Positions 34,279 to 43,082 of a stretch of DNA of 52,503 bases are shown one piece after another. How positions within the stretch are numbered: position 1 is the stretch's first letter; every line of letters begins with the position of its first letter. Source of the DNA: Mycobacterium sp. (GTDB lineage Bacteria > Actinomycetota > Actinomycetes > Mycobacteriales > Mycobacteriaceae); assembly GCF_019247635.1 (NCBI RefSeq), contig NZ_JAFBAR010000034.1:1-52503 (forward strand). The letters are read 5' to 3'. Both the position numbers and the translations under genes were made by a program. The notes beneath the pieces are model-generated. The model ran no database searches. It was not told the origin of the DNA and saw nothing but the letters and a program-made list of their open reading frames with translations.

Positions 34279-35592
34279 TTGAGCGCATCCTGGGTCGAGC
34301 ACGCGATCTGGTGGCAGGTCTATCCGCTGGGATTCGTCGGCGCATTTCCCCCGGATTCCCCGGGCCAACCGCCGGTCGCCGGCGAACACCGACTGCGCCG
34401 CCTCGTCGACTGGTTCGACCACGCCATCACCCTCGGGGCCTCCGGGGTCGCACTGGGGCCGATCTTCGCGTCGCGCACGCATGGCTACGACACCACCGAC
34501 CACTACCGCATCGATTCCCGCCTCGGTGACGAGGCCGACTTCGACTACCTTGTCGCCGAGGCGCGCCGTCGCGGGCTGCGTGTGCTGCTCGACGGCGTCT
34601 TCAACCACGTCGGTGCGGATTTCGCGCGCCACCTGGAGGCGCCGCGCGACGACGCGTCGGCGCGGTGGTTTCGTGGGCGGCCGGGGCATTTCGACACGTT
34701 TGAAGGGCACGGCGAGCTCATCGCCCTCAACCATGACAACCCCGAGGTGGCCGACTACGTCGTCGAGGTGATGGCGCACTGGTTGGAACGCGGCGCGGAC
34801 GGCTGGCGGCTGGACGCGGCTTATGCTGTGCCCCAGGAGTTTTGGGCCGGCACGTTACCGAGGGTGCGCGATCGGCATCCGGATGCGTGGTTTGTGGGCG
34901 AGCTCATCCACGGCGACTACGCGGCGGTGGTCGATGCGGCCCGGTTCGACTCGGCCACCCAATACGAGCTGTGGAAGGCGACGTGGAGCAGCCTCAACGA
35001 CGGCAACTTCTACGAGCTGGACTGGGCGCTGCAGCGGCACAACCAGCTTCTGGCCAGCTTTGCCCCGCTGACCTTCATCGGGAATCACGACGTCACGCGC
35101 ATCAGCAGCCGACTCGAGCACCCCGAGCACGTGGCTCATGCGCTGGTGATCCAGATGACCGTAGGCGGGGTCCCCAGCGTGTATGCCGGCGACGAGTTGG
35201 GCTACCAGGGGGTCAAGGAGGAACGCCGCGGCGGCGACGACGCCGTGCGCCCCGAGTTCGGCGCTCCCCCGCCGCAGCTGGACGCCGCGGGGGCTCAGGT
35301 GTGGGCGCTGCACCAGTTCTTGATCGGGTTGCGTCGCCGGCATCCGTGGCTCCACGCCGCGACCAGCACTGCCCTGCGGCTCGACAATCGGCACTACGTC
35401 TACCGGACCAGCCACGGCCCGGACGCGCTGCTGGTGGCCCTCAACATCGACGAAAAGCCACTGCAGGTGCGGCTGGCGGAACTGGGCCTGACCCAGGCGC
35501 GGGTGATCGCTGGATCGGCGGCGCCCCCGCTAGAGGTCGTCGACACGGTGGTCGTCGAGGCGCACGGCTGGCGGATATTGAGCCCCGAATAG
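34279..35592 (+). CDS. GH13 alpha-amylase family glycoside hydrolase
   Basis: The 437-residue product begins LSASWVEHAIWWQVYPLGF, as GH13 enzymes do. It has all four conserved regions: DGVFNHVG, DGWRLDAAYAVP with the Asp nucleophile near 179, VGELIHGDY with the Glu acid near 208, and FIGNHDVTR with the third Asp near 270. It should cleave or transfer alpha-glucosyl units in the cytosol, for example trimming maltodextrins. A TTG start at 34279 fits best: GAGGGGG lies seven bases before it, and the longer frame overlaps the divergent gene. Confidence 0.9.
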   Translation: MSASWVEHAIWWQVYPLGFVGAFPPDSPGQPPVAGEHRLRRLVDWFDHAITLGASGVALGPIFASRTHGYDTTDHYRIDSRLGDEADFDYLVAEARRRGLRVLLDGVFNHVGADFARHLEAPRDDASARWFRGRPGHFDTFEGHGELIALNHDNPEVADYVVEVMAHWLERGADGWRLDAAYAVPQEFWAGTLPRVRDRHPDAWFVGELIHGDYAAVVDAARFDSATQYELWKATWSSLNDGNFYELDWALQRHNQLLASFAPLTFIGNHDVTRISSRLEHPEHVAHALVIQMTVGGVPSVYAGDELGYQGVKEERRGGDDAVRPEFGAPPPQLDAAGAQVWALHQFLIGLRRRHPWLHAATSTALRLDNRHYVYRTSHGPDALLVALNIDEKPLQVRLAELGLTQARVIAGSAAPPLEVVDTVVVEAHGWRILSPE

Positions 35593-36027
35593 TCAGGTGT
35601 TGAGCTGTGCGAGCGTCACCGGGTCCTGCTCGCCGGAGTAGTACCTGGTCAGCACGGCGATGAAGTCGGCGTTGTCCTCGGTGGCGCAGGCGAACAGCGT
35701 CATCGACGAGCACAGCTTGAGGTCATCGGGCGTACCGAATATCTCCCCGATCGAGCGGCCGTGCACCTGGTTGACCAGGCGGGCGCATTCGCGCAGCCGC
35801 GGCCCGAGCACATCGTGGTGCAGATAGGCGCGGGCCTCCTCGAGGCAGGTGATGCCGTACTGGACTGCGGTGGGGCTGCTGCCCAGCCCGAGCAGCTGTG
35901 GGAAGACAAACCACATCCAGTGACCGCGTTTCTCCCCGGCGCGCAGCTCGTCGACAACGGCGGGATAAATCGGGGCCTGCGCATCCACAAAACGTTTCAG
36001 GTCGAAGGGGTCGCTTGCCGGTTCCAT
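35593..36027 (-). CDS. DUF1810 family protein (Rv1873 homologue)
   Basis: The 144-residue protein is a standard DUF1810 member: DPFDLKRFVDAQAPIYPAVV, GHWMWFVFPQLLGLG, YGITCLEEARAYL, and GTPDDLKLCSSMTLFA. The family is all-helical and cytosolic with no known function; the WMWFVFPQ motif is its hallmark. Length is like Rv1873 (145). It converges on the glucosidase gene with its stop adjacent to that gene's stop. The ATG at 36027 was used. Confidence 0.9.
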   Translation of the reverse strand: MEPASDPFDLKRFVDAQAPIYPAVVDELRAGEKRGHWMWFVFPQLLGLGSSPTAVQYGITCLEEARAYLHHDVLGPRLRECARLVNQVHGRSIGEIFGTPDDLKLCSSMTLFACATEDNADFIAVLTRYYSGEQDPVTLAQLNT

Positions 36028-36087
36028 ATCACCACCGTTACACACTGTGTAGATGATGCAGGTCAGCAGGGTTGAGGGCGGGAACTA

Positions 36088-37329
36088 ATGGCGGTCAAGC
36101 GACGCGTGCCGAAGCTCCGCGACTTGGCGCCGCTGATCCAGTTCAAAGCGCCTCAATTCGACGGCACCAAACGCCGGCTTGCCGCCGCGTTGACCATCGA
36201 GGACCTGCGGCGGATCGCCAAACGCCGCACGCCCAGGGCCGCATTCGATTACACCGACGGCGCCGCGGAGGACGAGCTGTCGCTGCAGCGCGCTCGCCAG
36301 GCGTTCCGCGATATCGAGTTTCATCCGACGATCCTGCGTGACGTCACCAACGTGTGCACGGGATGGAACGTGCTCGGCCATCCGGTGGTGTTGCCGTTCG
36401 GGATCGCGCCGACCGGATTCACCCGGTTGATGCACACCGAAGGCGAGATCGCGGGCGCGCGGGCGGCCGCCGCCGCGGGGATCCCGTTCTCGCTATCCAC
36501 CCTGAGCACGACCGCGATCGAGGACCTTGCGACGGTTGTCCCCCAGTGCCGCAAGTGGTTTCAGCTCTACATGTGGAAAGACCGCGACCGCTCGATGGCG
36601 CTGGTCCAGCGAGCGGCCGACGCCGGCTTCGACACCCTGCTGATCACGGTCGACGTGCCCGTCGCGGGCGCGCGGTTGCGCGACGTGCGCAACGGAATGT
36701 CGATTCCGCCGGCGTTGACGCTGCGCACGGTGCTCGACGCGCTGCCCCACCCGCGGTGGTGGTTCGACCTGTTCACCACCGAACCCCTGGCGTTCGCGTC
36801 GCTGGACCGCTGGCCCGGCACCGTCGGCGAGTACCTGAACAGCATGTTCGATCCCAGCGTCACATTCGACGACCTGGCCTGGATCCAGGCGCAGTGGCCC
36901 GGCAAGGTGGTCGTCAAGGGAATTCAAACGCTCGATGACGCCCGCGCCGTGGTCGAGCGTGGCGTCGACGGCATCGTGTTGTCCAACCATGGTGGCCGCC
37001 AACTTGATCGGGCCCCGGTGCCTTTCCACTTGTTGCCGTCGGTCGCGCGTGAGCTTGGCAGGCACACCGAGATCCTGCTGGACACCGGCATCATGTCCGG
37101 CGCCGACATTGTCGCGGCGGTCGCCCTGGGAGCGCGGTGCACGCTGGTCGGGCGGGCCTACCTCTACGGGCTGATGGCCGGCGGCGAGGCGGGCGTGAGC
37201 CGCGCGATCGAAATCCTTGCGGCCGGGGTGGCCCGGACGATGGCGCTTCTCGGCGTGACCTGCCTCGAAGAGCTATCGCCCGGGCACGTCACGCAATTGC
37301 GTCGGCTGGGCCCGGTTCCCCCGCCTTAA
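36088..37329 (+). CDS. lldD2: L-lactate dehydrogenase (quinone), FMN-dependent, LldD2
   Basis: The 413-residue protein is an alpha-hydroxy-acid oxidase-type flavoprotein. It has [33 protein letters not shown], the FMN/substrate segment [28 protein letters not shown], the catalytic [13 protein letters not shown] near 298, and [13 protein letters not shown]. It oxidises L-lactate to pyruvate and passes electrons to the membrane quinone pool. Length and place match Rv1872c. The ATG at 36088 follows GGGCGGGAAC. Confidence 0.93.
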   Translation: MAVKRRVPKLRDLAPLIQFKAPQFDGTKRRLAAALTIEDLRRIAKRRTPRAAFDYTDGAAEDELSLQRARQAFRDIEFHPTILRDVTNVCTGWNVLGHPVVLPFGIAPTGFTRLMHTEGEIAGARAAAAAGIPFSLSTLSTTAIEDLATVVPQCRKWFQLYMWKDRDRSMALVQRAADAGFDTLLITVDVPVAGARLRDVRNGMSIPPALTLRTVLDALPHPRWWFDLFTTEPLAFASLDRWPGTVGEYLNSMFDPSVTFDDLAWIQAQWPGKVVVKGIQTLDDARAVVERGVDGIVLSNHGGRQLDRAPVPFHLLPSVARELGRHTEILLDTGIMSGADIVAAVALGARCTLVGRAYLYGLMAGGEAGVSRAIEILAAGVARTMALLGVTCLEELSPGHVTQLRRLGPVPPP

Positions 37330-37336
37330 GCGAGGC

Positions 37337-37549
37337 TCACTGTGCGGCTGCGGTGTGCCCGTAGGCGAGCCCGTCCAGCAGGCCACGGTCGAGCTCTCCC
37401 GCCGAAGCCGGCGTCGTCTGCTGGCAGTTGCAGGTGAGGCTGGCGAACGGGTTCGGAGCGGGTTGGGTCGTATCCGCGCTGGCCGGGTCTGCTCCCAACA
37501 GGGCAACGGAGCCGAGAACGACAGCAGCGCCAAGCATTTTCGCGATCAT
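37337..37549 (-). CDS. Small secreted peptide with CNC motif
   Basis: The 70-residue product has a signal peptide (MIAKMLGAAVVLGSVALLGA) with a probable PASA-DT cleavage near residue 26. The mature peptide of about 45 residues holds NPFASLTCNCQQTTPAS and an Ala-rich tail. The two Cys separated by one residue could bind metal or pair between chains. The ATG at 37549 follows AAGGACTC. It is convergent with lldD2 at 7 bp. I do not recognise a characterised family. Confidence 0.7.
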   Translation of the reverse strand: MIAKMLGAAVVLGSVALLGADPASADTTQPAPNPFASLTCNCQQTTPASAGELDRGLLDGLAYGHTAAAQ

Positions 37550-37636
37550 TATGAGTCCTTTCAACTTTTTTGACTTCGCTCGTTACTCGCTTTAGACGGT
37601 CTACGGGCCGTTTTCGTTCGACCTCTCGCTATCAAC

Positions 37637-37701
37637 CATGTAACCGCTTCAGCTAGTTACATGTTGCACGAGATAGTGAAACCTGTCAAGGTGGTTACAT
37701 G
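37637..37701. promoter_or_regulatory. Palindromic operator of the CGNR regulator (three GTTACATG elements)
   Basis: CATGTAACC (37637-37645) and GTTACATG (37656-37663) form an inverted repeat, and a third copy GGTTACATG (37693-37701) ends on the ATG of the CGNR gene. Placement across the promoter and start codon is typical of autorepression. It could also act on the divergent small secreted peptide. Confidence 0.6.
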
Positions 37702-38268
37702 ACGTTTAAGTATGTGAGCGGCAGGCGCTGCCTGGACTTCGCGGGCACTCTGAAATATCGGGGCGGTTCGGCCGAGGAACTGCTGACCACGCCGCAGCGG
37801 CTGTCGGACTGGGCTCTTCAGGCGGGAGTGGTGGACGCGGTGATCGAGGTCGGCGAGCACGAACTGGAAGCCGCGATCGCGCTGCGCGAAGCCATCTATC
37901 GGATCGTTGTTGGCCGCCTCGATGGCGGTCGGCCCACCGCGGCCGACGTCGACCTGGTCAATGAGTACGCATCCCGGCCCCAGCTCACGCCGCGACTGCA
38001 CGCCGACGGGTCGGTCAGCCGAGAGGGCACGGCGTCGCAGCTGCTCGCGGGGCTGGCCGCGGATCTGCTCGACCTGGTGGGCGGACCTGACGTTGAGAAG
38101 GTCAAGCGGTGCGCTCATCAGGGCTGCACACGCCTGTACATCGACACCTCGCGCGGCCAGAACCGACATTGGTGCGGCATGAACACCTGCGGTAACCGCG
38201 CCAAGGTCCAGGCCTTCCGTGCCCGCCAGCGCGAGGCGGACCGGACACCCGACGTCACGCGCGGGTGA
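37699..38268 (+). CDS. CGNR zinc-finger transcriptional regulator (ABATE domain)
   Basis: The 189-residue product has an N-terminal ABATE-like ligand-binding part (CLDFAGTLKYRGGSAEELLTTPQRLSDWALQAG) and a C-terminal CGNR zinc finger: VKRCAHQGCTRLYIDTS followed by HWCGMNTCGNRAKVQAFRAR. The zinc ligands would be the four Cys/His here. Such proteins are stress- or ligand-responsive regulators. Its own promoter holds three palindromic elements, the last overlapping the start codon. Confidence 0.88.
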   Translation: MTFKYVSGRRCLDFAGTLKYRGGSAEELLTTPQRLSDWALQAGVVDAVIEVGEHELEAAIALREAIYRIVVGRLDGGRPTAADVDLVNEYASRPQLTPRLHADGSVSREGTASQLLAGLAADLLDLVGGPDVEKVKRCAHQGCTRLYIDTSRGQNRHWCGMNTCGNRAKVQAFRARQREADRTPDVTRG

Positions 38269-38378
38269 CGTCGGCGGGCGGGGACACGCCAGCGCCACGT
38301 CCCCCGGCGAAAGAGGGTCGGGAACAAACCGGATCCGCCCAGGGTTGAGCGCAGCAGACTTAACCTTTGGAGGATTTG

Positions 38379-40706
38379 ATGGCTGAAGCCAAATCAGTGC
38401 CGGTTTTGTTCGTTACCGACACGATCGTGTTGCCCGGGATGGTGGTGCCGATTGCCCTGGACGACGCCGCCCGGGCGGCTATCGACGCCGCTCAGGCCAG
38501 CGAGTCGGGGCAACTGTTGATTGCCCCCCGGCTGGAGGACCGGTACCCGAGCCACGGTGTGATCGCGAAGATCCTGCAGGTCGGCCGCATCGCCGGCGGC
38601 GGTACGGCGGCCGTCGTGCGCGGTGAGCGCCGGGCACACATCGGGGCCGGAGCCAGCGGGCCGGGCGCCGCGCTGTGGGTCGAGGTGACCGAGGTCCCCG
38701 AGCGGCAGGTGACTGACGAAATCAAAACGCTGGCAGCCGAATACAAGAAGCTGCTGCTGGCCATGCTGCAACGGCGTGAGGCCTGGCAGATCGTCGACTA
38801 CGTCAACAGCCTGACCGACGCGTCAGCGTTGGCCGATACCTCCGGCTACGCGTCGTATCTGACCGACGTGCAGAAGCGGGAGTTGCTGGAGACCGAAGAC
38901 GTGGGCCGTCGCCTCCGCACTCTGATCGAGTGGACCGGCGACCAGCTGGCCGAAGTCGAGGTCAACGACAAGATCGCCGAGGACGTGCGAGAGGGCATGG
39001 AGAAGACGCAGAAGGAATTCCTGCTGCGCCAACAGCTGGCTGCCATCCGGAAGGAACTGGGTGAAGGCGAACCCGATGGATCCGAGGACTACCGGGCCCG
39101 CGTGGAGGCTGCCGAGTTGCCCGAGAAGGTGCGCGAGGCCGCAATGCGCGAGGTTGGCAAGCTGGAACGCGCCAGCGACCAAAGTCCGGAAAGCGGCTGG
39201 ATACGTACCTGGCTGGACACCGTGCTCGACCTGCCGTGGAACGTCAAGACAGAGGATTCGACCGATCTGGGAGCGGCGCGAGAAATCCTGGACGCCGACC
39301 ACCACGGGCTCGAAGACGTGAAGGACCGCATCGTCGAGTATCTGGCCGTGCGGACGCGCCGCACCCAGCGCGGTCTGCAGGTCGTCGGCGGCCGCGGCTC
39401 CGGCGCGGTGATGGTGCTGGCCGGGCCGCCCGGCGTCGGCAAGACATCGCTGGGCGAAAGCGTTGCGCGCGCCCTGGGCCGTAAGTTCGTCCGCGTCGCC
39501 CTGGGCGGCGTGCGCGACGAAGCCGAGATCCGCGGACACCGGCGCACCTACGTCGGTGCGCTGCCGGGCCGGGTCGTGCGTGCGATCGGCGAGGCGGGGT
39601 CGATGAATCCCGTTGTGCTGCTCGACGAAATCGACAAAGTCGGCTCGGACTATCGCGGCGACCCGAGCGCGGCGCTGCTCGAGGTGCTGGACCCGGCCCA
39701 GAACCACACCTTCCGCGACCACTACCTGGATCTGGACCTCGACCTGTCCGACGTTGTTTTCCTGGCCACCGCCAACGTGATCGAGAACATCCCGTCGGCG
39801 CTGCTGGACCGCATGGAGCTGGTGGCTATCGACGGCTACACCGAGGACGACAAGGTGGCCATCGCGCGCGACTACCTACTGCCGAGGCAGCGTGAGCGCG
39901 CGGCGTTGAGCGAGGACGAGGTCACGGTGACCGACGCTGCGCTGCGCAAGATTGCCGCCGACTACACCCGGGAGCCGGGGGTGCGGCAATTCGAACGGCT
40001 GCTGGCCAAGGCGTTGCGCAAGGTGACCACCAAGCTGGCGGACGACAGCGGCCCGAAGGTCCGCAAAATCTTGGACGAGCCGGACCTGGTCGGATACCTG
40101 GGCCGGCCGCGGTTCACGCCGGAGTCGGCCGAGCGCACGGCGGTGCCGGGCGTGGCGACCGGCCTGGCCGTCACGGGGCTGGGCGGCGATGTGCTCTACA
40201 TCGAAGCTGGCTCGACCGACGGTGAACCGGGCCTGCAGCTCACCGGCCAGCTGGGTGACGTCATGAAGGAATCGGCGCAGATCGCCCTGTCCTACGTGCG
40301 TTCGCACGCCGCGGAGCTGGGCGTGGACCCGAAGGCGCTGGACCGGCGCATCCACGTCCACGTGCCAGCGGGCGCGGTGCCCAAGGACGGTCCCTCCGCA
40401 GGCGTCACGATGGTGACCGCGCTGGTGTCGATGGCCACCGGACGCCAGGTCCGCTCCGATGTCGGCATGACCGGCGAGGTGACGCTGAACGGCCGGGTCT
40501 TGCCGATCGGAGGCGTCAAGCAGAAACTGTTGGCCGCCCAACGTGCCGGATTGGCAACGGTTTTCGTTCCCGCGCGCAACGCCCCAGATTTGGATGACGT
40601 CCCGGCCGAGGTGCTGGCGGCGCTGGACTTGCGACCGATGACCGACGTCGGCGAGATCGTCGCCCAAGCGCTGGAACCCACCACCGAGACGGTCGCGGCC
40701 GCCTGA
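38379..40706 (+). CDS. lon: ATP-dependent Lon protease
   Basis: The 775-residue protein is a full-length LonA. The N-terminal substrate-binding domain (about 1-200) is followed by a helical linker. The AAA+ module has Walker A GPPGVGKT near 349-356 and Walker [12 protein letters not shown]. In the serine protease domain, Ser673 is in [11 protein letters not shown] and Lys716 in [10 protein letters not shown], the expected 43-residue spacing. Lon forms a hexamer and degrades damaged and regulatory proteins. M. tuberculosis lacks lon while M. smegmatis has it. The ATG at 38379 has GGAGG five bases before it; an in-frame TTG at 38367 is less likely. Confidence 0.96.
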   Translation: MAEAKSVPVLFVTDTIVLPGMVVPIALDDAARAAIDAAQASESGQLLIAPRLEDRYPSHGVIAKILQVGRIAGGGTAAVVRGERRAHIGAGASGPGAALWVEVTEVPERQVTDEIKTLAAEYKKLLLAMLQRREAWQIVDYVNSLTDASALADTSGYASYLTDVQKRELLETEDVGRRLRTLIEWTGDQLAEVEVNDKIAEDVREGMEKTQKEFLLRQQLAAIRKELGEGEPDGSEDYRARVEAAELPEKVREAAMREVGKLERASDQSPESGWIRTWLDTVLDLPWNVKTEDSTDLGAAREILDADHHGLEDVKDRIVEYLAVRTRRTQRGLQVVGGRGSGAVMVLAGPPGVGKTSLGESVARALGRKFVRVALGGVRDEAEIRGHRRTYVGALPGRVVRAIGEAGSMNPVVLLDEIDKVGSDYRGDPSAALLEVLDPAQNHTFRDHYLDLDLDLSDVVFLATANVIENIPSALLDRMELVAIDGYTEDDKVAIARDYLLPRQRERAALSEDEVTVTDAALRKIAADYTREPGVRQFERLLAKALRKVTTKLADDSGPKVRKILDEPDLVGYLGRPRFTPESAERTAVPGVATGLAVTGLGGDVLYIEAGSTDGEPGLQLTGQLGDVMKESAQIALSYVRSHAAELGVDPKALDRRIHVHVPAGAVPKDGPSAGVTMVTALVSMATGRQVRSDVGMTGEVTLNGRVLPIGGVKQKLLAAQRAGLATVFVPARNAPDLDDVPAEVLAALDLRPMTDVGEIVAQALEPTTETVAAA

Positions 40707-40722
40707 GCCGGCACCTGGCGCC

Positions 40723-40752
40723 GCCGAGCGTGACCCCGGTGTCACGCTCGGC
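40723..40752 (+). terminator. Hairpin terminator downstream of lon
   Basis: Perfect 12-bp arms (GCCGAGCGTGAC at 40723-40734 and its complement at 40741-40752) flank a six-base loop 17 bp after the lon stop. There is no U-tract, as is common for mycobacterial terminators. Confidence 0.7.
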
Positions 40753-40766
40753 ATGGTCGGCGTTTA

Positions 40767-41156
40767 ATGGAGCGCGTGAACCTCAAACGGCAACTAGTGC
40801 ATCGCGTTCAGCGTCTTGTGGTCAATCCGATCGGCCGCCAACTGCCGGTGACCATGCTCGAGACGATCGGCCGCAAGACTGGCCAGCGACGCCGCACAGC
40901 GGTGGGCGGGAGCCTGGTGGGTAACCAGTTCTGGATGGTCTCCGAGCATGGTGAGCACTCGGATTACGTCCGCAACATCAAGTCCGACCCGGCCGTACGG
41001 GTTCGTGTCGGCGGCCGATGGCGCAGCGGTATCGCGCAGTTGCTGCCCGACGACGACGCAAGGGAGCGGCTGCGGAGCCTGCCCCGGCTCAATAGCGCGG
41101 TGGTGCGCACTATGGGTAGTGACTTGCTGACCATCCGGGTGGATCTCGAGGACTGA
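40767..41156 (+). CDS. Deazaflavin (F420)-dependent nitroreductase-like protein (Ddn family)
   Basis: The 129-residue protein has the DUF385/Ddn pattern: LETIGRKTGQRRRTAVGG, NQFWMVSEHGEHSDYVRNI, SDPAVRVRVGGRWRSGIAQLL. These split-barrel proteins bind F420H2 and reduce quinones or nitro compounds, often at the membrane. The ATG at 40767 was used; a GTG at 40776 is in frame. A TfoX-N gene follows after nine bases. Confidence 0.88.
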   Translation: MERVNLKRQLVHRVQRLVVNPIGRQLPVTMLETIGRKTGQRRRTAVGGSLVGNQFWMVSEHGEHSDYVRNIKSDPAVRVRVGGRWRSGIAQLLPDDDARERLRSLPRLNSAVVRTMGSDLLTIRVDLED

Positions 41157-41165
41157 CAGCCGCCC

Positions 41166-41498
41166 GTGGCCTACGACCAAGACCTCGCCAACCGAATCCG
41201 CGAACTCCTCAGTGCTGAGCGTGGCGTCGAGGAGAAACGCATGTTCGGTGGGCTGGCATTCCTGATCGGCGGCAACATGGCCGTCGCTGCCAGCGGCAAG
41301 GGTGGCCTGTTGGTCCGAGTGCCGCCCGAGGAGACCGACACGCTGCTGGCCCGGGCTCATGCGGAACCGATGGTGATGTCGGGCCGGCAGGCCCGCGGCT
41401 GGCTACACGTTGGTGCCGACGGCGTGAAAACCAAACGCCAGCTGCGCAGTTGGGTCGTCAGGGGCACCGACTACGCGCGCGCCCTGCCGCCCAAGTAG
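41166..41498 (+). CDS. TfoX N-terminal domain protein
   Basis: The 110-residue product holds a single TfoX-N domain: RIRELLSAERGVEEKRMFGGLAF, FLIGGNMAVAASGKGGLLVRV and GWLHVGADGVKTKRQLRSWV. In competence regulators this domain is joined to a TfoX-C domain; single-domain forms are common in actinobacteria and have no known role. The start is GTG at 41166. Confidence 0.87.
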   Translation: MAYDQDLANRIRELLSAERGVEEKRMFGGLAFLIGGNMAVAASGKGGLLVRVPPEETDTLLARAHAEPMVMSGRQARGWLHVGADGVKTKRQLRSWVVRGTDYARALPPK

Positions 41499-41541
41499 CC
41501 GATGCGGTTTGCCGCCCCCCGGGGCGGGTACGCGGCAGGAC

Positions 41542-42177
41542 ATGAACGAGTCCAACCGAGTGGTGCAACGGTTGCTTGACGTCGCCGGCACCACATACGC
41601 GGCCGAGGCGGGAATCCGCCTCAAGGACAAACCGATGCCACTGTTTCAGCTCCTCGTGCTGTGCATGTTGGCCAGCAAGCCGATCGACGCCGCCACGGCC
41701 ATGCGCGCCGCGCGGCAGCTGTTCACCGCGGGTCTGCGCACCCCGAAAGCCGTGCTGGCAGCGGATCGCAGCACCATGATCCGCGCCTTCGGCCGCGCCC
41801 ACTACGTCCGGTACGACGAAAGCTCGGCCACCAGGCTGCGCGATATCGCCCAACGAGTCCGCGACGAATACTCCGGCGACCTGCGCACACTCGCCGACCG
41901 CAGCCACCACGACGTCGCCGCGGCCAAACGTATGCTCAAGGGATTCAATGGGATTGGCGATACCGGCGCCGACATCTACCTGCGCGAAGTCCAAGACATC
42001 TGGACCTGGGTGCGGCCATACTTCGACGACCGTGCCATCGCGGCGGCCAAGCAGATGGATTTGCCCACCGATCCCGCCAAGCTGACATCGCTGGCCCGAC
42101 CGGCCAACGCCCGGCTGGCGGCCGCGCTGGTGCGGGCGTCGCTCGACGACGACGTGCGCCGGCAGGTAGCCAGCTGA
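41542..42177 (+). CDS. Endonuclease III-like HhH-GPD superfamily protein, catalytic Lys apparently lost
   Basis: The 211-residue protein has an HhH-GPD-like helical layout. The hairpin-helix-hairpin region reads LKGFNGIGDTGADIYLREV and is preceded by ADRSHHDVAAAKRM. In endonuclease III the matching segment carries a Lys (LPGVGRKTA) that is Thr here, and no four-Cys iron-sulfur cluster follows. It may bind DNA without lyase activity or use another residue. The ATG at 41542 follows GGCAGGAC; the upstream frame has no family match. It lies 43 bp after the TfoX-N gene. Confidence 0.72.
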   Translation: MNESNRVVQRLLDVAGTTYAAEAGIRLKDKPMPLFQLLVLCMLASKPIDAATAMRAARQLFTAGLRTPKAVLAADRSTMIRAFGRAHYVRYDESSATRLRDIAQRVRDEYSGDLRTLADRSHHDVAAAKRMLKGFNGIGDTGADIYLREVQDIWTWVRPYFDDRAIAAAKQMDLPTDPAKLTSLARPANARLAAALVRASLDDDVRRQVAS

Positions 42178-42184
42178 TCCAGTC

Positions 42185-42910
42185 GTGACCGTGCGGATCG
42201 GTACATCCGGGTGGTCGTATAACCACTGGACCGACGTCCTGTACCCACCCCGCCTGCCCGCCGCGCGCCGGTTGTCGCGCTATGTCGAGGTGTTCGACAC
42301 CGTCGAGTTGAACGCCAGTTTCTATCGCTGGCCAAAGGATTCGACTTTCGCCGGGTGGCGTGATCGGTTGCCGGACGGCTTCACCATGTCGGTAAAGGCG
42401 CATCGCGGCCTGACCCACTATCGGCGGCTGGCGTCGCCCGAACCGTGGATCGAGCGGTTCGAGCACTGTTGGCAACTGCTGGGGGATCGCCGCGGGGTGC
42501 TGCTGGTGCAGCTGCATCCCGAACAGCAGCGCGATGACGCCCGCCTGGACTCGTTTTTGAGCGCCGTGCCTGCGTCGATCCGGGTCGCCATGGAGCTGCG
42601 CCACCCGTCCTGGAACGACCCGGCTGTCTACGCGGCGCTGGCACGACACCGCGCCGCCTACGTGGTGATGAGCGGTGGCGGGCTGGCCTGCATCCCCCGG
42701 GCGACCACCGACCTGGTGTACGTGCGAATGCACGGCCCCTATCCCGATGCGATGTACGCCGGTTCATACACCGCACGCCAGTTGCGACAGTGGGCCGATC
42801 GGATCACCGCCTGGCGCGACGAGCGACGCGACGTGTGGATCTACTTCAACAACGACCTGGGTGGCCACGCCGTGCGCAACGCGCTGTCTTTGCGGGAACT
42901 TCTCGGTTAA
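42185..42910 (+). CDS. DUF72 family protein (YecE-like)
   Basis: The 241-residue TIM-barrel protein shows DUF72 motifs: RIGTSGWSYNHWTDVLYP at the start, VELNASFYRWPKDSTFAGW, FTMSVKAHRGLTHYRRL, LVQLHPEQQ, AMELRHPSW, YVRMHGPYP, and WIYFNNDLGGHAVRNA. The family is widespread with no proven function; a nuclease-like or sugar-isomerase-like fold has been proposed. The GTG at 42185 follows the HhH gene by seven bases, so the two may be cotranscribed. Confidence 0.9.
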   Translation: MTVRIGTSGWSYNHWTDVLYPPRLPAARRLSRYVEVFDTVELNASFYRWPKDSTFAGWRDRLPDGFTMSVKAHRGLTHYRRLASPEPWIERFEHCWQLLGDRRGVLLVQLHPEQQRDDARLDSFLSAVPASIRVAMELRHPSWNDPAVYAALARHRAAYVVMSGGGLACIPRATTDLVYVRMHGPYPDAMYAGSYTARQLRQWADRITAWRDERRDVWIYFNNDLGGHAVRNALSLRELLG

Positions 42911-43024
42911 CCCCGCCCGCGTGGGCTGAACCCGGCGCGATCGCGAAGCGAGCGCCCATCATGACCAGCTCGACCACATTCGGGCATTGCCGGTGGCGGA
43001 CTTGCCGAGGCTAAGGCAGCAGAA

Positions 43025-43081
43025 TCATTGTGCGACAAAAGCTTTGACGGACTCATGGTGCTCTTCGCCGCTGACTTGACC
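43025..43081 (-). pseudogene. Possible C-terminal remnant of a crotonase gene
   Basis: Immediately past the stop of the epimerase fusion, another frame reads QVSGEEHHESVKAFVAQ and then stops. Tails of this kind end many mycobacterial enoyl-CoA hydratases. No other crotonase sequence remains. The fragment may mark a deletion that removed the end of the fusion gene and the start of a crotonase gene. The match is by eye and short. Confidence 0.35.
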
Positions 43082-43082
43082 G

